NCBI GenBank assembly: GCA_032249735.1
Contig: JAVVHA010000010.1
Span: forward strand, 1-64,000
Source of the DNA: Dehalococcoidia bacterium
Lineage (GTDB): Bacteria > Chloroflexota > Dehalococcoidia > SM23-28-2 > HRBIN24
Direction of reading: 5' to 3'
DNA: 64,000 nucleotides
The notes beneath the pieces were generated by a model. That model was not told the DNA's origin, made no database searches, and saw only the letters and a list, made by a program, of their open reading frames with translations. Positions within the stretch are counted from its first letter, which is position 1. The number at the start of each line of letters is the position of its first letter. Below are positions 44,691 to 53,683 of this stretch, one piece after another. The translations under genes were made by a program, and so were the position numbers.

Positions 44691-45803
44691 ATGGCCCAAA
44701 AGAGGCGCGACTATTACGAGGTGTTGGGCGTCCCCAGGGACGCCAGCATGGAGGAGATCAAGCGCGCCTTTCGCCGGTTGGCCATGAAGTACCACCCCGA
44801 CCGCAACAAGTCCCCCGATGCTGAGGCCAAATTCAAGGAGATCAATGAGGCTTACCAGGTCCTTTCCGACCCCCAGAAGAGGGCAGCCTACGACCGCTAC
44901 GGCCCGGCTGGCATGGAGGCCATGGAGAGGGGGCGCCCCTTCGATGGCGCCCCCTTTGGGGGCTGGGGAGACATCTTCGAGGCCTTCTTCGGCACCGCCA
45001 CCCGCCGCCAGCCCCAGCGGGGGGCGGACCGCCGCGTATCCCTGGAGTTGGAGCTAGCGGAGGCCGCCTTCGGCTGTGAGAAGGAGGTGGAGGTGGTGCG
45101 GGTGGAGGAGTGCCCGCGCTGCGGCGGCGCCGGTACCGAGCCCGGCACCCGGCCTGTGGCCTGCCCGTCGTGTCAAGGGTTGGGGGAGGTGCGGCGGGTG
45201 CATCGCAGCTTTTTCGGCCAGTTCATCAACGTGGCCACCTGCCCCCAATGTCGGGGCCAGGGCACGGTGGTGACCCACCCCTGCCGAGAGTGTCAAGGGA
45301 CGGGACGCCAAAAGCGGGCCCGGCGTCTGTGGGTGAAGGTGCCCCCGGGGGTGGACGATGGCACCCAGTTGCGGCTGACAGGCGAGGGTGACGTGGGCCA
45401 GGACGGGGGGCCCCCAGGTAACCTATACGTGGTGGTGCATGTGCGCCCTCATGCCCAGTTCCGGCGGGAGGGCTACGACCTCCTCTACTCTCTGGAGCTG
45501 AACATGGCCCAGGCCGCTTTGGGGTGTCGTGTCCGAATCCCCACCCTGGAGGGAGGAGAAGAGGTTCTGCACGTGCCCCCGGGGACGCAACCAGGTGAGG
45601 AGTTCGTCATAAAGGGCAAGGGAGTCCCTCACCTCCAGGGTGGTGGCAGAGGCGATCTGCGTGTGCAGGTGAGGGTGACGGTGCCCAAGGAGCTGAGCGC
45701 CGAGCAGAGGCGGCTCCTGGAGGCCCTGGCCGAGTCCCTGGGCACGCCAGTCCATGAGGGTGGGAGGGGCATCCTGGGCCGCATCCTGGATGCCCTGGGC
45801 TGA
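44691..45803 (+). CDS. dnaJ: molecular chaperone DnaJ
   Basis: Hsp40 co-chaperone of DnaK. J domain at residues 5-70 with the HPD motif (KYHPDRN), a short G/F region ([13 protein letters not shown]), four CxxCxGxG-type zinc repeats ([32 protein letters not shown]) and the C-terminal substrate domain. About 370 aa. ATG 44691 is chosen because the ATG at 44673 lies in the -10 element. dnaK and grpE are not adjacent. Confidence 0.96.
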   Translation: MAQKRRDYYEVLGVPRDASMEEIKRAFRRLAMKYHPDRNKSPDAEAKFKEINEAYQVLSDPQKRAAYDRYGPAGMEAMERGRPFDGAPFGGWGDIFEAFFGTATRRQPQRGADRRVSLELELAEAAFGCEKEVEVVRVEECPRCGGAGTEPGTRPVACPSCQGLGEVRRVHRSFFGQFINVATCPQCRGQGTVVTHPCRECQGTGRQKRARRLWVKVPPGVDDGTQLRLTGEGDVGQDGGPPGNLYVVVHVRPHAQFRREGYDLLYSLELNMAQAALGCRVRIPTLEGGEEVLHVPPGTQPGEEFVIKGKGVPHLQGGGRGDLRVQVRVTVPKELSAEQRRLLEALAESLGTPVHEGGRGILGRILDALG

Positions 45804-45808
45804 GGCCC

Positions 45809-46714
45809 ATGTGGACGGAGATCTCCGTCGAGGTGGACGCTCGCGATGCCGAGCTAGTGGCTGAGGTTTTGGCCCAGCGCTGCCCGCGGGTGGCCGTGGA
45901 GTACCGGGGCCCCTTCCCCCTGTTGGAGCCCTGGACGGCGGAGCTGGCCCCGGCGCAAAAGGGCCAGCGGGCCTTGGTGCGTCTCTACCTCCACGAGGAC
46001 GAGGCCCAGGCACGCCACTCCCTGCGGTTAGCCCTCCGATTCGTCCCCCTGAGCGGGCCGGTCCGCTGGCGTCCCTTGCGGCGCCTGAGGGAGGACAGGT
46101 GGCAGCGGGTGTGGCAGCGTCATTTCCGGGCCAAGCGCATCGGCAGGGTGGTGGTGCGGCCATCGTGGCAAACTGTGCAAGCCCGGGCGGGGGAGGTGGT
46201 GGTGGAGATCGACCCCGGCGCCGCCTTCGGCACCGGCCAACACCCCACCACCGCTATGTGCCTGCAGGCCCTCGGGCGGCTGGTGGAGCCAGGGATGCGG
46301 GTTTTGGACGTGGGGACGGGGACGGGTATCCTGGCCATCGCTGCCGTTAAGCTGGGGGCGGCCTGGGCCCTGGCCCTGGACATCGACCCGCAGGCGGTTC
46401 GTGTGGCCATGGATAACGCCCACCGCAACGGGGTGGCGGGCATGGTGGAAGTCAGGCATGGTACCCTCACCGGCGAGGTGCTGGCCCATGGCCCCTTCCA
46501 TCTGGTGGTGGCCAACATCGATGGCCTGACGGTGCGCCGCCTTGCCCCCATGTTGGCGGAGGCCCTGGCCCCCCACGGCAAGCTAGTGGTTAGCGGCTTT
46601 TTGCGGGAAGGGCAAGGGGAGGTGGAGGGGGCCCTGGCCCAGGAGGGCCTTCATACTCTGGAGAGGATGTCTGAGGGAGTATGGGCAGCATTGGTCATGG
46701 GCAAAGATGCGTAG
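45809..46714 (+). CDS. prmA: ribosomal protein L11 methyltransferase
   Basis: SAM-dependent trimethylation of L11. The conserved VVVEIDPGAAFGTGQHPTT block is followed by VLDVGTGTGILAIAAVKLGA and VVANIDGLTVRRL (NxxY-like region). 301 aa with the N-terminal L11-recognition domain. It lies 5 bp after dnaJ and overlaps rsmE by 8 bp; the dnaJ-prmA-rsmE order is common. Confidence 0.95.
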   Translation: MWTEISVEVDARDAELVAEVLAQRCPRVAVEYRGPFPLLEPWTAELAPAQKGQRALVRLYLHEDEAQARHSLRLALRFVPLSGPVRWRPLRRLREDRWQRVWQRHFRAKRIGRVVVRPSWQTVQARAGEVVVEIDPGAAFGTGQHPTTAMCLQALGRLVEPGMRVLDVGTGTGILAIAAVKLGAAWALALDIDPQAVRVAMDNAHRNGVAGMVEVRHGTLTGEVLAHGPFHLVVANIDGLTVRRLAPMLAEALAPHGKLVVSGFLREGQGEVEGALAQEGLHTLERMSEGVWAALVMGKDA

Positions 46715-47444
46715 GTTCTTCGTGGAACCAGGGACCGTCCAAGGGCGGCAGGTGAGTTTAGGCCAGGAGCTGGTCCACCGCCTGGCGAGGGTCTTGCGCA
46801 TGCGCCCCGGGGAGCAGTTCGTCCTGTTCGATGGCTCGGGGCGGGAGTGGGTGATGGAGCTTAAGGATGTCTCCCGCCGCTCGGCCCTGGCGACGGTGGT
46901 GGGCCATGCCGAGCCCCCGCCCGAGCCCCAGGTCTCCGTTGTCCTCTACATGTGCCTTATAAAGGAGCCTCGGTTCGAGCTGGTCCTTGAGAAGGCCACC
47001 GAGCTGGGTGTGGGGGCCATTGTGCCAGTGGTGGCCAAGCGCTCGGTGGTCCGCCCCTGGAAGGAGGGGGGAGCCAAGCAGGAGCGGTGGTGGCGGCTGG
47101 TGGTGGAGGCCACCGAGCAGTGTGGGCGGGCCCGCCCTCCCGACCTCCTAGCACCCATCCCCTTCGCCCAGGCCGTGCGGCAGGCGCGAGGTTTGCGTTT
47201 GCTCCCTTGGGAACGGGAGGCTCAGCAGGGCCTGCGGGAGGCTTTGCGCCGATGGGAAGGGGATCGCCGCCAGGTGAGCGTCCTAATAGGGCCAGAGGGG
47301 GGCCTGGAGGTGGAGGAGGTGGAGATGGCCCAGGAGGCTGGTTTCCAGGTGGTGTCCATGGGCCGCCGCATACTGAGGGCGGAGACGGCGGCCCTGGCGG
47401 CGCTAGCTGTCATCATGTACGAGACGGGCGAGTTGGGGCCTTAG
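46707..47444 (+). CDS. rsmE: 16S rRNA m3U1498 methyltransferase RsmE
   Basis: SPOUT-fold methyltransferase. N-terminal PUA-like domain (RRFFVEPG, LARVLRMRPGEQFVLFDG) and C-terminal knot with KATELGVGAIVPV, TEQCGRA, LIGPEGGLEVEEVE and LGRRILRAETA-like MGRRILRAETAAL. 245 aa. Its stop overlaps the convergent peptidase stop (TTAG). Confidence 0.95.
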   Translation: MRRFFVEPGTVQGRQVSLGQELVHRLARVLRMRPGEQFVLFDGSGREWVMELKDVSRRSALATVVGHAEPPPEPQVSVVLYMCLIKEPRFELVLEKATELGVGAIVPVVAKRSVVRPWKEGGAKQERWWRLVVEATEQCGRARPPDLLAPIPFAQAVRQARGLRLLPWEREAQQGLREALRRWEGDRRQVSVLIGPEGGLEVEEVEMAQEAGFQVVSMGRRILRAETAALAALAVIMYETGELGP

Positions 47445-48346
47445 GGGCCCGGCGCCCCTTCCACCCAGGCCAGAGGGTCGACGCGCTGCCCGTGGACCAC
47501 CAGCTCCCAATGGAGGTGGGGGCCGCTGGCCAGGCCTGTATCGCCTACCTGGCCGATCTGCTGTCCTCTGCTCACCCATTGGCCTTCTTGGACGAGGATG
47601 GCCCCCAGGTGGTGGTAGCCGGTGAACACCCCCGCCCCGTGGTCGATGACCACCGATAACCCCCGCAAGTGCAGGTGGCGGGCCAGCACCACCCGCCCGG
47701 CGGACGGGGCCACCACCGGCGTTCCGGCGGGGGCGGCGATGTCGACACCTGTGTGGCGGGAATAGGGGCCGCCATTGAAGGAGCGCAAGGTGCCGAAGGG
47801 GTCGCTCACTTCCCCATCTAGAGGGAGGGCCCAGGGCCCCCACCAGGCCCGCACGGGGAGGGAGAGGGCATAGGCGCGGCCCAGGGCCTCTGCCTCCTCC
47901 CTGATGGCCTGGGCGTCCAACAGCAGGGAGGCCTCCTGGGGCGCCAGCCATATTTCCTCTTGAAGAAACGGGTGGGGGGCCACGTCCACCGTCGTCCTGG
48001 CCAGACTCTGGCCCCCTGCCTCCACCACCACCTCATAGGAGCCCGCGGGCAGGTCGGGGGGCACGGGGACGTAGGCGATGGCCGCCCCTCCCTCCAACGA
48101 CATGGGGTATGTAGCCGAGGCCAATGAGACGGTGAGGGGCTCAGGGGGTGCAGGGTGTAGGGCCAATAGGAAGGCGGCTCCCTGTCGTACCGGCCCCATG
48201 GTCGTGATGGTGGGGGTCCAAGTGGGGGAGGGGAGGACCATGGGAGGGGTGGGAGTGGGGACCATGGCCTGAAGGCTCAGGGGAGCCCTCTCCCCACAAG
48301 CCATGAGCAACAACGCAAGCGCCCAGGCCCACGCCCTGGCAGTCAT
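47441..48346 (-). CDS. M23-family metallopeptidase lipoprotein
   Basis: A lipoprotein signal (WAWALALLLMAC, lipobox LMAC with Cys17) precedes a Pro/Thr-rich linker, a beta-sandwich region and an M23 domain. Zinc ligands: H and D in RHTGVDIAAP, and HLHWEL. Likely a cell-wall endopeptidase or an EnvC-like activator anchored outside the membrane. The Shine-Dalgarno is missing; TAAACT (48361-48356) lies nine bases before the ATG, suggesting a leaderless mRNA. Confidence 0.9.
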   Translation of the reverse strand: MTARAWAWALALLLMACGERAPLSLQAMVPTPTPPMVLPSPTWTPTITTMGPVRQGAAFLLALHPAPPEPLTVSLASATYPMSLEGGAAIAYVPVPPDLPAGSYEVVVEAGGQSLARTTVDVAPHPFLQEEIWLAPQEASLLLDAQAIREEAEALGRAYALSLPVRAWWGPWALPLDGEVSDPFGTLRSFNGGPYSRHTGVDIAAPAGTPVVAPSAGRVVLARHLHLRGLSVVIDHGAGVFTGYHHLGAILVQEGQWVSRGQQIGQVGDTGLASGPHLHWELVVHGQRVDPLAWVEGAPGP

Positions 48347-48391
48347 TTTACAGATAGTTTAACGTCCAGGACGGCAGGCTGTCCCCTCGGG

Positions 48392-48400
48392 TGGTATAAT
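48392..48400 (+). promoter_or_regulatory. extended -10 promoter of the moxR operon
   Basis: TGGTATAAT: a perfect TATAAT (48395-48400) with upstream TG. No -35 consensus. The leader contains GGGGG-ATCTG-CCCCC (48430-48444), a small hairpin, and a strong AGGAGGAG (48459-48466) before the ATG at 48470. Confidence 0.65.
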
Positions 48401-48469
48401 CGCAAAGAAACGGAATGCGGGAAGTGGAAGGGGGATCTGCCCCCATTAGCCCCAGCATAGGAGGAGACC

Positions 48470-49423
48470 ATGGGTGAGGCTAGGGAGCTGGCGGGGCGCA
48501 TCATCGCCAATGTCCAGCGGGTGATGGTGGGCAAGGAGAAGGAGGTGGAGCTAGCGGTCATTGCCCTCATGAGCGGCGGCCACCTCCTCATAGAAGATGT
48601 GCCAGGGGTGGGCAAGACTATGCTGGCCCGTAGCCTGGCCCGCTCCACGGGCTGCACCTTCCGCCGTGTCCAGTTCACCCCAGACCTTCTACCCACTGAC
48701 GTCACCGGCGCATCGGTCTACAACCAGAAAACGGGGGACTTCGAGTTCCGTCCGGGGCCCATCATGGCCCAGATCGTCCTGGCCGACGAGATCAACCGGG
48801 CCAGCCCCCGCACGCAATCGGCCCTCTTAGAGGCCATGGAGGAACGGCAGGTGACGGTGGACGGGGTCAGCCATCCCCTCCCCCGCCCCTTCATGGTGCT
48901 AGCCACCCAGAACCCCATCGAGTACGAGGGCACCTTTCCTCTCCCAGAGGCCCAGCTAGACCGCTTCCTGATGCGTCTGCACCTGGGATATCCCAGCGTA
49001 CAGGACGAGGTGACCATCATGGATCGGCAGGTGGAGAGGCACCCCATCGAGACCTTGGAGGCGGTATGCGGGCCACAGGACATCCTAGCCCTGCAGGAGG
49101 CGGTGAAGGGGGTGTGGGTGGACCCCCTGGTGAAGCTATACATCGCCCAACTGGTGGACGCCACCCGCAAGCATGAGGCCGTCTACCTGGGGGCCTCGCC
49201 ACGGGGCTCCCTGGCCCTCCAGCGGGCCTGCCAGGCCAAGGCCCTGGTGGAGGGGAGGGACTTCGTCCTGCCCGACGACGTGAAGGAGCTGGCCTACCCG
49301 GTGCTGGGGCACCGCATCATCGTGTCACCGGCCAGTCGTGTGCGGGGAGTCACGTCCCAGCAGGTGGTGGAGGAATGTCTGGGGCGGTTGGTGGTGCCAG
49401 GGGTGCGCGCTCGTCGGCCCTAG
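48470..49423 (+). CDS. MoxR-family AAA+ ATPase
   Basis: MoxR-class chaperone ATPase of 317 aa. Walker [14 protein letters not shown], Walker [13 protein letters not shown], sensor [22 protein letters not shown] and arginine-finger region, then the C-terminal lid. In such operons MoxR acts with the DUF58 protein and a membrane transglutaminase-like protein, both encoded next. Substrate unknown. Confidence 0.93.
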   Translation: MGEARELAGRIIANVQRVMVGKEKEVELAVIALMSGGHLLIEDVPGVGKTMLARSLARSTGCTFRRVQFTPDLLPTDVTGASVYNQKTGDFEFRPGPIMAQIVLADEINRASPRTQSALLEAMEERQVTVDGVSHPLPRPFMVLATQNPIEYEGTFPLPEAQLDRFLMRLHLGYPSVQDEVTIMDRQVERHPIETLEAVCGPQDILALQEAVKGVWVDPLVKLYIAQLVDATRKHEAVYLGASPRGSLALQRACQAKALVEGRDFVLPDDVKELAYPVLGHRIIVSPASRVRGVTSQQVVEECLGRLVVPGVRARRP

Positions 49424-50679
49424 CACGCTGGCGGCGTTTGCCCTGGAACCTGGTGTGGGCCCTGGCCTTGGCCTCGGCCCTGCTGGTGCTGGGGTGGGCC
49501 TCGGGCTACTGGATCCTGCTGCGAGCGGCCTATCTGCTGCTGGCCTTGGTGGTGCTGGCCTGGGTATGGAGTCGCTTCAGCTTGCGGGGCTTGGAGGTGG
49601 AGGTGGAGCGGCGGCCCGCGCGTCTACAGGCCGGCCAGGATGTGACCATCGAGGTGCGGGTGCGCAACTCCAGCAACTTCCCCAAGCTGTGGTTGGAGGT
49701 GGAGGATATCACCGAGGTGCCAGGGGGGCGGGCCAAGGCGGTGCTCATGGTGGCGGCCCATGGGTATCGCGTATGGCAGGCCAGGATACCGTGCCCCCGG
49801 CGGGGACGGTACAGGTTTGGGCCCTTGGTGATGACGGGGGGCGACCCTTTTGGGCTATTCCGGAGGGCCAAGTCCTTTGGTGGCCGGTGGGAGGTCCTGG
49901 TCTACCCTGCGCCTGTCCCCCTCCCCTACTTTTGGGTGCCGGCTGCTCAATTCCCCGGGGAGGGGCCTCTGGGCCGCCCATCCCCATATCTCAGCCCCAG
50001 CGCCGCTGGTGTCCGTGAATACGAGCCTGGGGACCCCGTGAGTCGCATCCACTGGCTCACCACCGCCCGCTTAGGGCGCCTCATGGCCAAGACCTTCGAC
50101 TATCACCCCGCTAGCGACGTCTGGCTGGTTTTGGACCTGGAGGAGGGGGTGCATGCGGGGCAGGGGGAGGAGAGCACCGAGGAGTATATGGTGACGGCTG
50201 CCTGCTCCATGGCCCGCCGCCTCCTGGACGCTGACCTGCGAGTGGGGATGGTGGGGATAGGCAGGGAGCCCATCCTCCTGCCGCCGGCCCGGGGGCCTCA
50301 TCAGTACGAGCGCATGGCCGAAGCCCTGGCCCTGGTGCGGGCCGATGGCCGGACGCCCCTGGACCAGGTGCTGGTGGGCCACCAGCGGAGCTTTGGCCGC
50401 AACAGCACACTGGTGGTCATCACCCCTTCGCCTACCCAGCAATGGGCCGAGGTGTTGGCCAACCTGGGTCGGCGGGGGATACAGGCGGTGGCTGTCCTCC
50501 TGGAGGCCGATACCTTCGGGGGGGCCAAGGGCCCCATCCTCCCCTACGGGGCCCTGGTGGCCGGCGATGTGCTGGTCTATTGCCTGCGCCGGGGGGATGA
50601 CCTCTCCCTGGCCCTGGGCCTGCGGGGGGCCCGGCACCTCCCGGGCAGGGGTGCCGTCCCTAGGAGGGATGGAGGATGA
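49375..50679 (+). CDS. DUF58 protein with N-terminal membrane anchor
   Basis: 434 aa. Two hydrophobic segments near the N-terminus ([18 protein letters not shown] and [18 protein letters not shown]), an Ig-like extracellular part, then the DUF58 core [19 protein letters not shown] and a vWA-like C-terminal region ([12 protein letters not shown] with DxD-like acidic residues). Overlaps moxR by 49 bp; the next gene overlaps by 4 bp. Partner of the MoxR ATPase. Confidence 0.88.
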   Translation: MSGAVGGARGARSSALARWRRLPWNLVWALALASALLVLGWASGYWILLRAAYLLLALVVLAWVWSRFSLRGLEVEVERRPARLQAGQDVTIEVRVRNSSNFPKLWLEVEDITEVPGGRAKAVLMVAAHGYRVWQARIPCPRRGRYRFGPLVMTGGDPFGLFRRAKSFGGRWEVLVYPAPVPLPYFWVPAAQFPGEGPLGRPSPYLSPSAAGVREYEPGDPVSRIHWLTTARLGRLMAKTFDYHPASDVWLVLDLEEGVHAGQGEESTEEYMVTAACSMARRLLDADLRVGMVGIGREPILLPPARGPHQYERMAEALALVRADGRTPLDQVLVGHQRSFGRNSTLVVITPSPTQQWAEVLANLGRRGIQAVAVLLEADTFGGAKGPILPYGALVAGDVLVYCLRRGDDLSLALGLRGARHLPGRGAVPRRDGG

Positions 50680-53141
50680 CGGCGGCGCGACAGGCGGCGC
50701 GGTGGATGGTGGACTGGGAGGAGTGGCTCAGCCTCGGCCTGGCCTATCTGGTCTTCTTGAGCGTAGCCTGGAGCATCCAGCGGGCCTCCTGGGCTAGCCC
50801 CATGCCTTCTCTTTGGCTGCTGGGCATTGGGGGCCTTTTGGCTGGTTGGGTCCTGGCCCGTCTGCCCATGCCCTGGCCTCTGGCCTGGGGAACGGCGGTG
50901 GTGTGGGGGCTTTTGGCCACCTTCCTGCAGGCCCTCTTCCTCATCCCAGGGGCGGGGCTTGGGGAGAAGGTGGACATCCTCTACCTGCGCTTTGAGCGCT
51001 ACTTTCACATCGTCTTCTCGGGCGGCATCAGCAACGACACGTTGCCCTTCTTGGTGCTGGTGGCGGGCCTCACCTTTGGCGGGGCCTTCCTGATGGCGTG
51101 GTCTTTGTTCCGGTGGCACACGGCCTGGCCAGCGTTGGCCCTGGGTGGGGCCACCTTGCTGGTGAACTTCGTGGTCCTGGACCGGGGGGTGTTGGGGGCC
51201 TTCCTCCTGTTCGCCATCTCGGGGTTACTGCTGTTGGCGCGCGCCAACCTGATGGGCCACCAGCGCCGTTGGCAGCGGGAGGGGGTGGCCTACCCTGCCC
51301 TGCTGAGCCCTGCCCACCTCCATCTGGCCTTCTGGGGTGTCCTGCTCCTCTTGTTGGTGGCCTGGACGGTGCCCACGGCCTACGGACGCCCCCTGGCCCA
51401 CCTATGGGGGGCGGTGAGCGCCCCCTTCAGGGGCCTGGCCGACGATTGGGCGCGCCTGGTGGGCCCCCTCAGGGGTGGCCGGCTTCCCCGAGGTGTAGAC
51501 CTGTCCCAGGTGTTGCCCTTGCGGGGGGGCCTGGGCCTGCCCATAGACGGCGAACTGGCGCGAGTGCGCCTGCCTGAGGATTCCAAGCCCGTGCCCCTCC
51601 TCCTGCGCATCGCTGCCTATGAGGATTACGCCTTGGGGGGATGGAAGGCCAGCCGAAGGACGGAGGTGGAGTGGCCCTTCCAGGCCCTGGAGCCCCCCCA
51701 GAACCTGCCCGTGGAGCCCACCACGGTGCAGGTAGAGGTGCTAAGGGGAGGGGCGCCCGCCTCCCTCGTAATGGTGCCTGGCCAGCCCCTCCCGGTGGCC
51801 TTCATCACCGCCGATGGCACCTTAAAGGTGAAGGCCTTAGTCCCTGATGAGGCCATACTCAAGGTCTCTTGGCAGGACGGAGAGCCCAGGGTTGCCAAAG
51901 GGAAGGAAGTCCCCGATGTCCTTAGGAGCGTGGGCGTTTCCTGGGACGACGAAGCCCTGCGCCGCGCCCTGCTGCGCCAAGGCTACTTGCTCCTCCGGGC
52001 CGACCGCCGCGATGGGCGCCTGAAAATGGTGGAGGTGGTGCCCCTGGAGGCGGTGGCCTCTTCCACCCTGATGCCTCAGCATAGCCTCTCCCCAGGAGCC
52101 ACCTACCGGGCCGTGGGCGTGGTCCCCGCCCCCCCTACGGACAGCTCGAGCCAGGGGTCCGCCGATTACCCTTGGTGGGTGAGGGATATATACCTGGCCC
52201 TGCCGCCCGAGCTGCCGGCGCGGGTGGTGGAGCTAGCGCGCCAAGTGGCCGGTCAAGCCCCCACGCCACTGGCCAAGGTTCAAGCCATCAGGCGTTTCCT
52301 CTCTAGGTACCCTGTGGACCAGCTCTTGGAGACGCCCCCAGGCCGGGACGTGGTGGATCACTTCCTGTTTGAGGCACGGCGGGGCCCGGTGGAGGCGCAC
52401 GCCTCGGCCATGGTCATCATGCTCAGGGCAGTGGGGGTGCCGGCGCGGCTGGCTGTGGGGCTCCTCCTCTCCCCAGGTGACTACGATGAAGAAGCGAAGG
52501 CCTATCGCGTCACTGCTAGTCGGGCCATGGCCTGGCCTGAGGTCTATTTCCCAGGACATGGGTGGGTCCCCTTTGCCCCTGACAGGGAGGACGTAGGCAT
52601 CTTCAATGCCCTCTTCCAGTACGGCCTTCCCGTGCCCATCGGCCTCTTCGGCCCCCTAGGCCCTGAGGACTCCCTCCTTGCGGAGATCCTGGGCACACCC
52701 GAGCCACCGCTGGAGGGGACTCCCTCGCCGCAGGTAGGTAGTGGGAGGGGGGTGGGAGGGCCCCTAATGTGGGCCCTCTTGGCAACAGCCGGGGCCATCG
52801 CCTTGGGAGGGGTGGCTCTCCGCCTTATCTGGCAGAAGCTCTTCTCCCGTTTGCCCGAGGCGCAGCAGATCTGGGAGAAGACGGTGCTCCTGGCAGGATG
52901 GGCGGGGCTAGGGCCTAGGCCTGGCGAGACCCCCCATGAGTTTGCTCGTCGCCTGGGCCGGGCCCTGCCGGGATTCAGCGACCTCACGCCTCTGGCCCAC
53001 GGCTACTGTCTGAGCCGCTACGGCCGCCGTCCGCCGCCCCAGCAGCTTTTGGAGCACCTGCAGCGGCTCTGGCCTCACCTCCGGGGGGCTCTGCTATGGC
53101 AGATGGTGCGCCGTCCTTGGCGTGTGGGTAGAGCATCGTGA
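50676..53141 (+). CDS. membrane protein with transglutaminase-like domain lacking the catalytic triad
   Basis: 821 aa: about 6 helices at the N-terminus, a soluble region (residues 240-690) with a transglutaminase core, one more helix (PLMWALLATAGAIALGGVAL), and a DUF4129-like tail (RPGETPHEFARRL). Aligning by eye with family members, the catalytic Cys position is Val572 (RGPVEAHASAM), the His is Met618 (RAMAWPEVYFP) and the Asp is Ala634 (WVPFAPD). All three being lost points to a non-enzymatic protein-binding domain. ATG overlaps the DUF58 stop. Confidence 0.88.
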   Translation: MTAARQAARWMVDWEEWLSLGLAYLVFLSVAWSIQRASWASPMPSLWLLGIGGLLAGWVLARLPMPWPLAWGTAVVWGLLATFLQALFLIPGAGLGEKVDILYLRFERYFHIVFSGGISNDTLPFLVLVAGLTFGGAFLMAWSLFRWHTAWPALALGGATLLVNFVVLDRGVLGAFLLFAISGLLLLARANLMGHQRRWQREGVAYPALLSPAHLHLAFWGVLLLLLVAWTVPTAYGRPLAHLWGAVSAPFRGLADDWARLVGPLRGGRLPRGVDLSQVLPLRGGLGLPIDGELARVRLPEDSKPVPLLLRIAAYEDYALGGWKASRRTEVEWPFQALEPPQNLPVEPTTVQVEVLRGGAPASLVMVPGQPLPVAFITADGTLKVKALVPDEAILKVSWQDGEPRVAKGKEVPDVLRSVGVSWDDEALRRALLRQGYLLLRADRRDGRLKMVEVVPLEAVASSTLMPQHSLSPGATYRAVGVVPAPPTDSSSQGSADYPWWVRDIYLALPPELPARVVELARQVAGQAPTPLAKVQAIRRFLSRYPVDQLLETPPGRDVVDHFLFEARRGPVEAHASAMVIMLRAVGVPARLAVGLLLSPGDYDEEAKAYRVTASRAMAWPEVYFPGHGWVPFAPDREDVGIFNALFQYGLPVPIGLFGPLGPEDSLLAEILGTPEPPLEGTPSPQVGSGRGVGGPLMWALLATAGAIALGGVALRLIWQKLFSRLPEAQQIWEKTVLLAGWAGLGPRPGETPHEFARRLGRALPGFSDLTPLAHGYCLSRYGRRPPPQQLLEHLQRLWPHLRGALLWQMVRRPWRVGRAS

Positions 53142-53683
53142 GGCGGAAGCTGGTCCAGACCCCCCTGGGCCTTGTGCCTCTGGTCTTCACCGCCTCCGGC
53201 CTTAGGGCGGTGGGGATGCCCGCCGTCTCAGCAGCCGAGGCTGAGGCCTGGGCCGCTGACATGGGCGCCAGGGACGAGGCGGATGACCCTTTGGCACAAG
53301 AGGTGGCCATGCTCCTGCAGCGGTACGGTGCTGGCATCCCCACATCATTCCTCTCCATTCCCCTGGACTGGGAGGGGGTGAGCCATTTCTGCCGGCGTGT
53401 GCTGGAGGAGGTGCGCCTCATACCGTGGGGGGAGGTGCGCACCTACTCCTGGCTGGCCCTAATGGTGGGCCAGCCGCGGGGGGCCCGGGCTGTCGGCCAG
53501 GCCCTGGCCCGCAACCCCTTTCCCATAGTCGTACCTTGTCACCGCGTGGTGGGAAGGGATGGATCTTTTCGGGGGTATGGCGGGGGTATAGAGTGGAAAG
53601 AGCGTCTTCTTCGCCTGGAGGGATTAGAAGTAGGCCTTCACCTCGCCCCACGGCTCCAAAAGGGCCCTCAGGTGGGATACTAG
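53138..53683 (+). CDS. ogt: methylated-DNA--protein-cysteine S-methyltransferase
   Basis: Suicide repair of O6-alkylguanine. The active-site PCHRVV is in VVPCHRVVGRDGSFRGYGGG; the DNA-binding helix region RLIPWGEVRTYSWLA-like (VRLIPWGEVRTYSWLA) and the GARAVGQALARNP hinge precede it. 181 aa. GTG start overlaps the previous stop (GTGA). The last 20 codons overlap the end of convergent dnaE. Confidence 0.94.
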   Translation: MRRKLVQTPLGLVPLVFTASGLRAVGMPAVSAAEAEAWAADMGARDEADDPLAQEVAMLLQRYGAGIPTSFLSIPLDWEGVSHFCRRVLEEVRLIPWGEVRTYSWLALMVGQPRGARAVGQALARNPFPIVVPCHRVVGRDGSFRGYGGGIEWKERLLRLEGLEVGLHLAPRLQKGPQVGY

